Positions 19,070-30,524 of a stretch of DNA of 64,000 nt are shown here, piece by piece. Source of the stretch: Mastacembelus armatus (Eukaryota > Chordata > Actinopteri > Synbranchiformes > Mastacembelidae). Numbering within the stretch: position 1 is the first letter of the stretch; each line of letters opens with the position of its first letter. The stretch spans positions 7,656,605 to 7,720,604 of the forward strand of contig NC_046651.1 in NCBI RefSeq assembly GCF_900324485.2, written 5' to 3'. The notes under the pieces are model-generated. The model was given only the letters and a program-made list of their open reading frames with translations. It was not told the origin of the DNA and searched no databases. The position numbers and the translations under genes were made by a program.

Positions 19070-21889
19070 CTGGAAGAACACAAGCAGCACACACATAAAC
19101 AGAAAAACAAGATATGTTAGCACATGTGACATCATCCATATCTGGCCTGACATTTACACTTTGCTCACAAGACAGCCAGTCATGCCTGATAAAGAAAAGG
19201 AGAACCCACTGATTTTTCATGCTTCTCCAAACACGCTCTCTCATTAAACTCTGCGGCTTGATATGAAAGGAAGAGGAGGTTTCGAAAGCGACGTGCCTTT
19301 TTCTGTTAGCTGGAATAGTTGAGGAGGAAGTTGTCATGTGTGTCTGCCCTTTGGTTGCTCAAAGCAGGTGTCCTAACCAATTCCCTCAACACTTCCTCTT
19401 GTCAACACAACTCCAACGGTTCAAAGCTTTGACCGATAAAGCCTAAATAAGGACAGGCTCTTGTGGTGATATCTTTCTGTACAATTGTTCACGTTTTAAA
19501 ATAATGTGTTGTAAAACAGAGCAGAACTACACCACCAGCGTTCAGACAGTTTCCCTATTGAAATGAAAGAGAAAGTGTGCTCAAACCTGACTTATCATGT
19601 AGTGTACACAATAACAGACTCTACATATCACAGACATGTTAAGATTATTGTTAGCATCTACTTGAAACCTGATGTTTTTGTATGTATGTAAGTATTTTAC
19701 ACATGCTAACAAGATCAAATTAACTGCTAATTCCTGGTGTTATAATAAAAGCTTGGGTAAGTGTGCACTACAACTTCCAGTAACAAACTGTAAAGCAGCA
19801 GTAAGGGTGTTTGTGTGAGTGTGTGCTGCCTTAACGCTACTGTATTTGGAAATTTTTCTCCCATTCTTCATGCTGAACAGTTCACACAGACTGCGTGGGG
19901 ACTTCCTGCACTCCTCTTAAGGTTAGCTCACAAATGCTGCTATGTGGGGATTAAAGTCCAACCTTACACTACTGCGTACACACACCCCAGGTCACATCTT
20001 GGCTGGTTTTGCTGCGGGTTGTGTTGATGAAATGACTCTGCACTTTTCTTTTTTTTTTTTTTTTCTCCTCCACTGTCCTCATTTCAACAGCATGCTGACC
20101 AAAGCACACAGGATAGAAAAATGCTCCGCTGCAAGCTAATTTGAAGCTCTCCTGTGTTGGCTGTTTATCTAATACATCTTAACACAATAACATTAAATTA
20201 AGTTTAACTTTGACATCATCAGACCACAGGGTGTTTTCCCACGAGGCTTTTGAGGAGTGGATTTGTTGAACTGCAACATTGGAGTTTCTTTTTAGAGTCA
20301 GGGTGCTTTCATTTTCTCCTCTATAGCACAGGAGTGTACAAATAAAAACAAGAAAAAAATGCTAGTGTGCATGGGTGGCAAAACACAGCCTCCTTGTTGC
20401 TTTGAGGTCACTGTTGACCTTTTGGCAGCTTATCTGATAAACCAACTCTGCACTTTTTCTTCTGACAAATAACCTGATCAAAACAAGGTTGAATTTTTCC
20501 ACATCTTGATTACAATCATCGCTGGGTTTCAGGATGTATTTCAGATCTTTTACATCTCTTTTCAACCATAAACCTCAGGGGAAATACGTTGTCATCTTAA
20601 TGCTGAAGGGTTTAGGCCATTTAATGCAACTCGTGTTAATTATTATTTAGTAGTAAAGTAATAAATATAATATAGTAATCAAAATTAAGAATCAGTCATC
20701 TGCTTGGTTTTGAATTATAACATGATACTTCTGAAACTTAATTTTTACTTTTACTTGTGAAAGTCTTCTTCTATGGCTTTTTGTTTATGTTTTAAAACTG
20801 CACTCCCAACAATACAACCACTGAATGAGTCGTTTCATTTAAAGTCTCTTTTCCTCTGTTTGGTAATAAACCCAGACTTTCTATTTGCAGTTAAAACTGA
20901 GCTGCATGACAGAAATACACCTGAACTACACATAAGGGCCTACAATATGCTGACCCACATACGCTATATAAAAACACACGTGTCATAACAGTGGATTTGC
21001 TGACAATAAACTCAATTTCCCGAAAAGCGTGGGTAGTGGGGGTTGCAGCAATAGCGGTTGTCCGACCAGCTTGGACTCCGGCTCTAAAACCGAGCAGACC
21101 GCCGTTTCGTAAAGTCACGGTGATTCAGCAATAAACCGTCTGCTCAGCTCCGCCAAGACCGCCAGGCAGCCTAAACCCTGAAAAAAACCACCCGGGACCA
21201 CGTCTTTGTGTTCGTGGACACAGGATATCCACGCGTCCACTCGACTCTAAATATCACTTTAGAGGACACGGTGCTTTTTAAGAAATGCTACCGAAGTGCA
21301 GCTCAACAAGTGAGCGTAGCGCCGCTAGGTTCGAGCTACAACTAACGTGGGCTATATAGCTAAACACTCTAATGTCTATCCCGCTCAATACCGAGTGGTT
21401 AAATAACAAAAAAGCTAACACTCCTGGAAACTGCATTTATTCACCTAGCTCCATCCAGAGTCCACCCTTACCCTTATAGGGACAGGAGCTGGCCAGCTCA
21501 GGGCAAAGGCGCTGCTGCTATAGTAAACAGCCATCACGAGTGCCCACGACATCCATTTTAATAAGACTTTAAATAACACATTTAAATTGTTTTCAAGCGT
21601 CCGGTTAAAGGGGGAAGAACCTCCTCTAGCTGCCAAAAGCTACGAAGTTAAACACAAAAAGAGGGGCCAAGTTATCCGCATCATCTTTAACACGCTGGTA
21701 ATGTCAAATGTTAGCACCTAGCATGTAGGGTATGTGCCGAGCTGAAGGAGATTAAACATCTGCCTCACTTGTCCTTGGGTGGTTGGCAAGTTCCCGACGG
21801 ATAAGACGGCTTTAATGCTTCACTGCTATACGCGAATTCAAGCCGAATATTTTAAGGTTTAATATCTGGTTTAAAAAATAGATATTTAC

Positions 21890-21990
21890 CTGCTGGATCG
21901 AAGCGACTCTGGCGACAAAATGTCAGTCCGCCTTTTCCCGGAATTACTCCGCTGCTCTCTGAGGTTGGATTCTTTCATTCATAAAAAACA
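21890..21990 (-). other. maff: maff exon 1 (non-coding, donor seen, start estimated)
   Basis: On the minus strand GATCCAGCAG is followed by GTAAATAT, a good donor at 21,889/21,890. The exon lies immediately downstream of the CRE and GC-rich block at 22,001-22,060. The 2.8-kb intron from here to 19,070 contains no other gene that I can see; it carries only short AT-rich and poly(T) stretches (for example about 20,048-20,065). Confidence 0.55.
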
Positions 21991-22060
21991 CTAGCGATAA
22001 TGACGTCAGGCCTAAAGAATGAGGGCGGAGCTAACCCCGCCCCCGCGGTGTACTCCCGGA
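21985..22060 (-). promoter_or_regulatory. maff: maff promoter with full CRE palindrome
   Basis: A perfect TGACGTCA lies at 22,001-22,008. Next to it are GC boxes (GGGCGGAG and CCCGCCCCCGC, about 22,023-22,045) and, on the transcript strand about 15 nt downstream of the CRE, a TTTTTATG element. This fits an inducible CREB/ATF-driven promoter. MafF is known as a stress-, cytokine- and hormone-induced small Maf. Confidence 0.6.
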
Positions 22061-23251
22061 GGATGTAAACAAGGAATCCCTGCTTCCCAGAACTTTTCCA
22101 TAAGCAGACCGGCCTGTCACTGATCCCAGAGAGCAGCCTCTGTGCAAGAGGATAAAAAAAACACTGGAAGAGGCTTTAGTCACACTTTACTGAAACTGTT
22201 TTATTAAACTGTTTAAATAAAGTTTTTCTTATCTTAACTGTTTTCTTTAGCATTAGCGGCTGTTTGATGCTGAAGTTGTAAATTCCAGAAAACCACGTAG
22301 CTACATTTTAAACCTAGGAGCTCATAATAGTACACAGCAAAACACACATAGATTCAAAGATTCAAAAACTTTTATTGTCAATTCGACTTACATGTGCAGG
22401 ACATACAGAGGAATCAAAATGCTGTTTAACTGTTTTGTTTTTTAACTGCTGTAACAATTGAATTTCCCCTTGGGGATTAATAAAGTACTTCTTCTTTTTC
22501 TTCTTCTTCTTATCTCTGTCCTTAGGACTACAAATCAAAAATAAGCAGTATAAAGTAAAGTAAAATAATAAAATAGAACATAAACACACATTCATAGATA
22601 ACAGTATAGCTACCATATATTTTGACACCTATGTTTTTTTGTTACAGGTTATATACACAGCAGGTTATTTAGGTTTCCTCTGACCTTTTGTATATAACAA
22701 TAACACCCATCACAACAGCCTAATGCAGAATATGCTCAATAAAAGTACATGACCAGAATAAATTTTTCACTTCTTTACAAAATCCAATTTATGTTGCATA
22801 TTGGCTGTCTGCATTAAAACTAACTTCACAATGCAAATGTTATGGTAGTTTTATATATTTTCTGCTCCACAGTGTCAAAACATCCTTGAATTTTTCTGTA
22901 GTAATACAAAGCATAACTGTAACTGCATAACTTTTGTTTGTGACACTGTTACTGTAGTAGATGAACCGCTATGAGACAGCCCATACGACAGGGGGCGCAG
23001 TGTGTTTTTTGGTGACGTACAATTTGACCCCTGCCTTGATTCCGTCATCAGAGCCTGCCGAGCTTCACGTTTTCCTCCTGTGACCTCGGACAGTCGTTGG
23101 ACAGATGCACGCCTCCTAGCATTAGCTTTACAGGAAGCCGGTGGGAAATAATCAGAAATACGTTAACAGGCTGCCGGTTTTCCAGCGACCTGTTCCTGTT
23201 GCTACCCAGCTGGTTTAACCCGACAGAGAGAGGCGCGGGCGAGCAGGAGAC
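22009..23251. other. Intergenic stretch between maff and tomm22 (divergent promoters)
   Basis: maff (-) and tomm22 (+) point away from each other here. The stretch holds a GC-rich maff-proximal block, a repeat (22,351-22,512), AT-rich DNA, and a GC-rich tomm22-proximal block from about 22,980 containing a CTCF-like motif (22,985-22,998) and a TGACGTAC half-CRE (about 23,012). No coding exon is seen. Confidence 0.6.
22351..22512. repeat. Interspersed repeat with LINE-like 3' tail and (CTT)n
   Basis: Begins with tandem GATTCAAA words and ACTTTTATTGTCAA, and later contains CCCCTTGGGGATTAATAAAGT running into (CTT)n. Fish non-LTR elements and their derivatives often end in such a GGGGAT(C/T)AATAAAGT box followed by a simple repeat. 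The family is unassigned, and there may be two nested elements. Confidence 0.5.
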
Positions 23252-24558
23252 ATGGCCGCAATCGAGGAGCTTTCCCCCGCTGCGGGCCCGGTGTCCACCC
23301 GGCCCCCCGAGGACGAGATTGACGACGACGAAGATGAAGATGTAAGTGTGTAGTCATCCAGGTATACTTTAGAAATCTGAATGAGAATAAAACCAACACG
23401 AAGTCACAGTGTTTATGTTTAGTTTGTCTTCTTTTTAAACCATGGCTGGACTGGAGCTAATTAGTTAGCTAGCTGCCTGAGGTGTGTGCGCGCTGGCTAA
23501 ACACAAAAAATGAATTAGTTATAGTTAACTAGCTATAAGCATTGCTAAGTCTAACTAATAGTTCATGTCTTTGTTACACTATGAAGTGAAGTTCTCAGTG
23601 TAGTAACACTAAACGTCAAGATAACGTTAATCAAGCAGTATGTACTAAGTGAGTCTGTCTATTTTTGCATGGTGTTGATCCTCACAGACGTCTCTGTGGT
23701 AAAGTTTCTTCTATGTTGTTGTTCTCAAGCTGGATGAGACCCTGATGGAGAGGCTGTGGGGCCTGACAGAGATGTTTCCGGACCCTGTTCGCACAGTGGC
23801 TGAGGTGTCAGCACAGTGCTCGCTCTCGCTGGCTAAGAAGTTTTACAGGTATGTCTCTTCTGTGTTTTGTCTCTCATCTCATCATTGTAAGAAAGGAAAC
23901 TGCATCCCAGTGATTAAACGGATTGACTCCTAAATCCACACTGGATTTTATTTCAGCAGTACAGATTAGTATTGTCTTTGCCTTCTTCACTCACACACAT
24001 CCCCTAAGTGGTTGAACAAGTTAATAGCAGAATAATTTAGTCAATAGCAGGAAATGACACACCTCAAACACATCAGAAACTAATAATGAGGTTATGAACT
24101 TGTTTCAGTTTTTCCCGCTCTGCACTGTGGGTGGGTACTACCTCTTTCATGATCTTGGTGCTGCCTGTGCTGTTTGAGACGGAAAGACTAGAGCTGGAGC
24201 AGCAGCAGTTACAACAGCAGAGACAGGTGAGTGTTCAGGTACACGTATTAAATATGAGCTGCGAGAGCAGACACACTTGTGGCATTTCCAATGGACTGTA
24301 ATGTAAGAGAGTGGACTCTGATTTGTTTTGTGGAACAAGCATATAAGGTTTTACAAGTGTGGGGAAGCAGGTTTTGACATGGGCTGAGGAGTCCATGCAG
24401 TACAAACAGAAGCTTTAAAGTGTAATGACAAATGAACAGTACATTGATCAACAACTTTAATTGATTGAGTCTTTACCTTCTAGATCCTGTTAGGGCCCAA
24501 CACTGGAATGTCTGGTGGGATGCCGGGTATGATGTCTCCTGCACCTGGCAAGATGTGA
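23252..24558 (+). CDS. tomm22: Mitochondrial import receptor subunit TOM22
   Basis: Coding exons 23252-23341, 23730-23848, 24109-24226 and 24484-24558 give 133 aa (human 142). The N-terminus is acidic (DEIDDDEDED about residues 22-31), which in TOM22 forms the cytosolic presequence-binding face. LDETLMERLWGLTEMFP follows and matches the human segment almost exactly. One membrane anchor spans about residues 74-92 (ALWVGTTSFMILVLPVLF), with the conserved proline near its end. A Gln-rich stretch and a Gly/Met-rich intermembrane-space tail (ILLGPNTGMSGGMPG) close the protein. TOM22 is a tail-anchored core component of the outer-membrane TOM complex, linking Tom20/Tom70 receptors to the Tom40 pore. 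The start was chosen because it begins MAAIEEL, like family members, in a GC-rich leader. Confidence 0.97.
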
Positions 24559-26386
24559 GCGATAGGAAAGACCCACATGAACCTGAGAATCTGCTGCTAG
24601 TGATAGAGCGAGGCTGGTCACAAGGAGAGACAGAGAGACCACGGAGAAGAGCAAAGATCCACGGTTTAAAAAAAAAAAAGCTGTCTATGAACAGCATAAC
24701 GTTAGGCTCAGTCAAACACATTGGGTTGGCTGATCAGATTGGAGGGGGAGGATGTGATGTGTGTTTGACACTTCTATCTCACTGTCTCTCCTAACTCCAA
24801 CATCATGCAGAGACTGATTTCCAGAAGCACTGCTTCAGTTTTCTTTTTTAAATAAATCCTTACGTCAGCATAAATAATGTGTTCATTAAGGGAAAACAGG
24901 TGAATCAATTGAAAGAAAATATTCTGGATGTTACCAGTTGTGTGTGTTGTTTTTGCAGCCTGAAGAAAAATAATATACTTTTTGTTGGTATTCACATCCA
25001 CAATCATATGCCCGCTAGTTCCACGTATGGTGATTATTAATAGAACATCTGAGAGGATAATGTACACAGTTATTTGATAGGAATATGGCCTCTTTGTTAC
25101 AATTCACATTTATACCATTTATGTCACGGTGCCCCTCACTTTAAGTGCACTACTGTTATTGGGTTTAGTTTAAGCATTGGATTGTATACTGCAGCCATCC
25201 CAGATTTTTTTCTAGTACAGAATCATAGATTGTTGTATCTTTTTTTATTGATCCTATGTCAAATGCAAAATATTGTCTTCAAAGACAGTAAATGTCATCA
25301 GTGGCTGCGTTGGTTGATAAAAGTTTGATGGTAAATTTCTCCATGTTGCATTGGCATTTCCAGTCTTAAGAGAATGTTTTCTGTTCTATTTTCTGTCTGT
25401 TATTCATGTGATAGTTTTCAATCTCTCCCATGTTGCTGTTTTATATTCAACATGACTGCGGAAATTAAAACACCAGATCAAATGGAAAACTTGTGATTTC
25501 TTTAACCGTGTTTGGTTGTTTGATGTGTTTTTGGTAAACTGTGTTTCTCCATTGACAATTATTATAAATGAATGACCAAATGAAATTATTGAAGTGATGC
25601 AACAGTTATCCAAGTTATATTGACATAAATGAGTTTTATTTGCTCTTCTACAATGTATATCTTCTCAAAAGAGCTATTAGACTTAAATGCCCACTTTAAC
25701 TTCTAACAGGGAAAACATATCTGCTGTGAAAAGATGCACTAATGTTAAAACGATGCTTCAGTTTTTGGTGTTGAGTCATTTATACAACTATATCAAACCA
25801 ATGTTTAAAATGGGAAAATTACCGTTTGCGTCCGGATCGTAATATTATTCTGTGACTTCCAGCATTGTTTTTGAAAGTTCAAACACGCTACAAGTCACGT
25901 TATGGAGAATACGTGTTCTGTAAAGTCATTAAGTGTGATTGCCTCCGGGTCTTGACAGCATCAAGTACCAAGTGATATGTAAGTCATATTATGCTCGTCC
26001 AATAAGTACAACTGTAATTTCCATCTGCACTTAAACACATCTCAGACAGAAATTCCCGCCAGTTGTCATAAGATTTTTTTTTTTCATAAACCGAAGAGCA
26101 GCTAGCTTTTAAAATACAAAACAAACTTAAAACTTCTCTGCTACAGCCTTTTTGTTTTTTGTTAGTTAACATAACTGAACAGAAACATTTGTTAGTCTTC
26201 ATACTTTTGCTGACTGCGTGGTTTTGTCTTGTGAGTTATTGATAGAGCAGGGTAAACAAACAGCTAGCGTTAACGTTAAGTCAGTAACAATAACATTGTG
26301 TATTTAGAGAGGTGAGCTAACATTGGCTAGCTGACTTTGGCTAAAGAAGCCAGTAACTGAACCAGGAAAAGTGTTTTTACTTCAAG
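24559..26386 (+). other. tomm22 3' UTR and tomm22-dmc1 intergenic stretch
   Basis: AATAAA at 24,851-24,856 is the nearest poly(A) signal for tomm22. An ATTAAA at about 25,463 is an alternative. The rest is AT-rich with no recognisable exon. A possible non-coding first exon of dmc1 ends near 26,251 before GTAAAC. Confidence 0.5.
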
Positions 26387-26394
26387 GATTTCCA
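26387..26394 (+). other. dmc1: dmc1 5' UTR at the start of the first coding exon
   Basis: An acceptor TTTTTACTTCAAG ends at 26,386, so the coding exon begins eight bases before the ATG. An upstream non-coding exon is implied, possibly the one ending near 26,251. Confidence 0.5.
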
Positions 26395-29300
26395 ATGAAA
26401 ATGAAAGCTGTAGAGGATCAGGTGGTAGAAGATGATAGTAGTTTCCAGGATGATGAGGTGAGATGATATTTTTATTAGTATTGCCAACAAACAGTGACCT
26501 AACCTAGCGTTAACATGACTACAGGTACAAAATCCCTGCTCAGCTATTACAAATATTAGAGCTGAATAGTAAACATTAGCTGTCAGCCCACCTAAAAACA
26601 TTAATTGTTCAATTATGAAGTAATTATACTGTGTATATTGCATAACACAGGCCCAAATCACCCATATTCAACATATTTACATAGTATTAAAAATACTAAA
26701 ATATGTAAATACAAAAACTGCGTTCTTCAGCAATCACCTTCACTTAACATCTGTATCAGGTAGACTTTGTTTTTCTCCGGCCCTAACAGGAGTCCTTTTT
26801 CCAAGACATTGACCTCCTACAGAAACACGGGATTGTGAGTAAACACCAGGGCTGAAACATGCTCAGTTTCTTCCTTAAATTAAAAGTTGGCAGTCAGTGT
26901 GAGCATCTCTCACTCCCCACCTGTGACCACAGAATATGGCCGACATCAAAAAGCTGAAGTCAGTGGGTATCTGCACCGTGAAGGGGATCCAGATGACGAC
27001 ACGTAAGGCTCTGTGCAACGTCAAGGGTCTGTCAGAAGCAAAGGTGGAAAAAATCAAGGAAGCTGCTGGGAAAATGTTGGTAAGAAAGGATTTTTTAAAT
27101 GTGAACTACTTAATTTATTACTTTCTTTGTATGTCCTTGGATTTGGTTTATAAATCACATTAATCAAAAAGCTTACACATATGAGATCACGTTATTTACA
27201 TTATAGAATGTGGGTTTCCAGACGGCCTTTGAGTACAGTGCAAAACGGAAGCAGGTGTTCCACATCACAACTGGGAGCCAGGAGTTTGAGTTAAGATTTA
27301 CTGTTCATTTTGATAACATGTACAATGTAGGTCTTCTACTGCAGAACATATGGTGCCGTAATGTTGATAATGTAATGGCAGCTCAGCTTCGTGGATTTTG
27401 GTTGACTACCTATTGCCATAGAGCTTATATCTTATCCTGGTCTATTAGGCAATTAGTTAACTACGTTTTAGTCAATTATTTAATCAAGTTCATTTATTCA
27501 GTTTACTTTTCCCATTAGAGTGTTCTAGCAGATTGAAATTATAATATGAGTACAGTATAATATGAGTACATTTTCACCACTCTAGCAAATTATTAAGCTT
27601 TATGAGATGCACTCGCATTTAAAATATTTCTTTGCAAGTCTAATTTTACTGTAATATCTATTTAACTCATGAGATGTTTAAAGAGAAATATTTAAATTTA
27701 CCAGCCAGTGCCTGGTGAAATGTTGTGAAATGATGATCGATAAAAAAATATATAATGATCTTCTGTTGTGTCTGTTTCCATATGACTCTAAACTGTAGTA
27801 AACTGTTGGGTGGAGGTATAGAGAGCATGGCTATCACAGAGGCCTTTGGAGGTGAGGAGACACCTTGCACTGCCGTGACGTCTTCCTGTTGTTAAACACA
27901 CAATAGCTTTTGTTTTTGGATTTATTAAAGGTCCCTGCATTGTTTTATCATAGAGTTCCGCACAGGGAAAACCCAGCTGTCTCACACACTTTGTGGTGAG
28001 TAAGGAGCCTTAATAAAATGTCTGCTCTGTCGTGGTTAGGAAAAACATTGCTGTGGAAATCATATAATTAGAATAAAACAGACTCTGTGTTGTTTGTGTC
28101 CAGTCACTGCTCAGCTGCCAGGCGAGGATGGCTACTCAGGTGGGAAAGTCATTTTCATCGACACAGAGAACACCTTGTATCCTCACAATGGTTGGAACAG
28201 CCACAGCACGTACGACTTGATTGATGTTTAAATAAACTGCCTCAGGCTCTACTGAGATATCCTGTGTTTTGTATTACTTTCATTCCAGAAAGAACCGTGA
28301 TGACAGAACCATGGTTGACATGTTGCGTCATGCATGAACTCCATGCATGATGGTTTTGAAAACATGTTTATGAGTTTTTTCTACATCAGATGCTGCAATG
28401 TCACTATACGATTACTGTAAATGTGTACTGTATGTTCTGTGTCACATTATCCTTAACTTGTACCTGTCTGGTTCAAGTCGCCCAGACCGCCTGAGAGACA
28501 TTGCTGACAGGTTTAATGTGGACCATGATGCTGTGCTGGACAATGTGCTTTATGCCCGGGCCTATACCAGTGCGAACAGATACTTCATTTACACCAGAAA
28601 ACATTCATGTTGTTTGTATTGAGACAGTATCCAGGCAAGGTTACAATATTTTGGTGTTATTTCACAAATCTCATTTACTTTTCAGGTGAACACCAGATGG
28701 AGCTGTTGGACTTTGTAGCAGCCAAATTCCATGAGGAAGGAGGAGTCTTCAAACTGTTGGTGAGGAAAATTATAAAATCTGCATGAAGCTGAAGGTTTTA
28801 GAATGAGTACTTCCTTGTTTTGTTTTTTTCTCTTAATGCGATAAGCAGCAGGCATAATTTCTAGGAGTATGGGTTTCCAACCTGTAACCTTTCTCCTTGT
28901 CTGCTCCACCCTGTCATCAGATCATTGACTCCATCATGGCTCTGTTTAGAGTAGACTTTTCTGGTCGAGGAGAGCTGGCTGAGCGGCAGCAGAAACTGGC
29001 CCAGATGCTCTCCAGGCTGCAAAAGATCTCTGAAGGTCTGAACCAGGAGCATGCATCTATGTAAAAGCCACAAACAGCTGCCATATCTTATATAATGAGA
29101 ATGGCTATAGAATACTTTATAGCTGTTTATTATTATTTTATCTGTCTAATTTGGGCTTTTGTTTTTCTTTCGTGATGGGCTCAAGTGTGCATACAATATA
29201 ACTGAGTAAGATTCCAACTAATTCATATTTTGCAGATGGAACTTATTGTCTTTCATTTATGTTTCCCATAGAGTATAATGTGGCTGTGTTTGTCACCAAC

Positions 29301-29992
29301 CAAATGACAGCTGATCCTGGCGCAGGAATGACGTAAGAGACGGCTACTTCTCTCATTCTGAATATATAGGACACGGTTTGTGCTAGACTATGCTAAAAGC
29401 TTTGGAATAACAATGTTTGATTTTTGATGAGAAAATGTTATTTCTTCACTGTTGTAGATTTCAAGCTGATCCTAAGAAGCCCATTGGTGGACACATCTTA
29501 GCCCATGCCTCCACCACACGGATCAGCTTGAGGAAGGGGCGTGGGGAGATGAGAATTGCCAAGATATTTGACAGGTGGTTAGCAAATAGTGTCAGTAGGT
29601 CAATGTTGTATGCACTAAAGGAAAATAATTTGAGTATTAAGGCAGTCTTCCTTTTTAAAGTAAACCTGTTTGTACCTGCACTTTAAAAACAGAATTCTGG
29701 TTTAACGCAGTGGTCATCACTTTTAAGAACTGCAAAGTGTGAAACAATAACTTGTGTAGGCTGTACAACTATAAGAAAATGTGTTTTAAATTTTGGAGGA
29801 CTTGTATCTGGCCTGAGCCATCGCCTAAGATCTGGACTTTAATTTGAGCAATGAAAATGGATGGGAATCACATTGGACGCATTTGCTGTACTCAGTTATC
29901 TTGTTTTCCTGCTTTCCTCTAGTCCAGATATGCCGGAGAACGAGGCCACTTTTGCCATCTCCACTGGAGGAGTCACTGATGCCAAAGAGTGA
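26395..29992 (+). CDS. dmc1: Meiotic recombinase DMC1 (RecA/Rad51 family)
   Basis: Thirteen coding exons: 26395-26457, 26790-26834, 26933-27079, 27207-27289, 27799-27851, 27954-27995, 28104-28176, 28478-28569, 28686-28759, 28921-29035, 29272-29332, 29458-29574 and 29923-29992. They give 344 aa (human 340). DMC1 forms filaments on resected single-stranded DNA at meiotic double-strand breaks and drives strand exchange between homologues. The helix-hairpin-helix N-terminal domain is at about residues 25-85 ([21 protein letters not shown]). Walker A is GEFRTGKT (130-137) and Walker B is LLIIDS (about 223-228). Loop 2 has [14 protein letters not shown], and the end is GGVTDAKE. Exon 8 ends ACC A before GTGCGA and exon 7 ends before GTATCC. 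Both are weak donors, but the joined sequence matches DMC1 exactly there. The gene is intact and single-copy in view. Confidence 0.97.
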
Positions 29993-30188
29993 AGGATAAA
30001 AAGAGGAGACATGTTAGTGCAGTTCCCAGTTGCAGTTAATTTAAAGTTTTTAAGGTATTTTTAATTTATTTATGTATAATTATTTAGAAGACTTAAAGTT
30101 ACACTGACAGTTTTGTACTGTGGTATTTTTTATGTATTTATCCTATTACTATGCTTTGTGGTATCTTCTGTGTTCCAGATATGTTTCA

Positions 30189-30194
30189 AATAAA
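30189..30194 (+). terminator. dmc1: Poly(A) signal of dmc1
   Basis: AATAAA about 200 nt after the TGA stop, followed by a TTGCTGTCTGTGTTT GT-rich element. The 3' UTR is 29,993 to about 30,215. The gspt1 start codon lies only about 310 bp further on. Confidence 0.75.
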
Positions 30195-30524
30195 CAAATT
30201 TGCAAATCCACTTTGCTGTCTGTGTTTATAGTTTATCCTGGTGAGATATTTGCAGAGATGGAGAGAAATGTCAAGTTGTTGGTGACGGTACAGTGCTGGC
30301 CTCTAGCCGTGCTTTGGGGACCTGCAGCAGCTGTAGACCACTTCTCGTCGGGTAGGGGATCCATATGCTTGTCAAAGCGAGGCTTAACAAAGCAATGGGA
30401 ACTTCACCAAACGTGCTGCTAAGAGTCTGAAACACACCAGCAACTAAACGCGTTTTAACGGAACCAGAAGAAGCGTCCACCTTTCCCGGCAGTGGGAGGC
30501 TTGTCAACTCTGGAGAAAGGAGCG

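Noticed and set aside
19059-19337. Minus-strand 92-codon frame upstream of maff
   Set aside because: It covers the acceptor region and intron of maff and is not continuous with the small-Maf frame.
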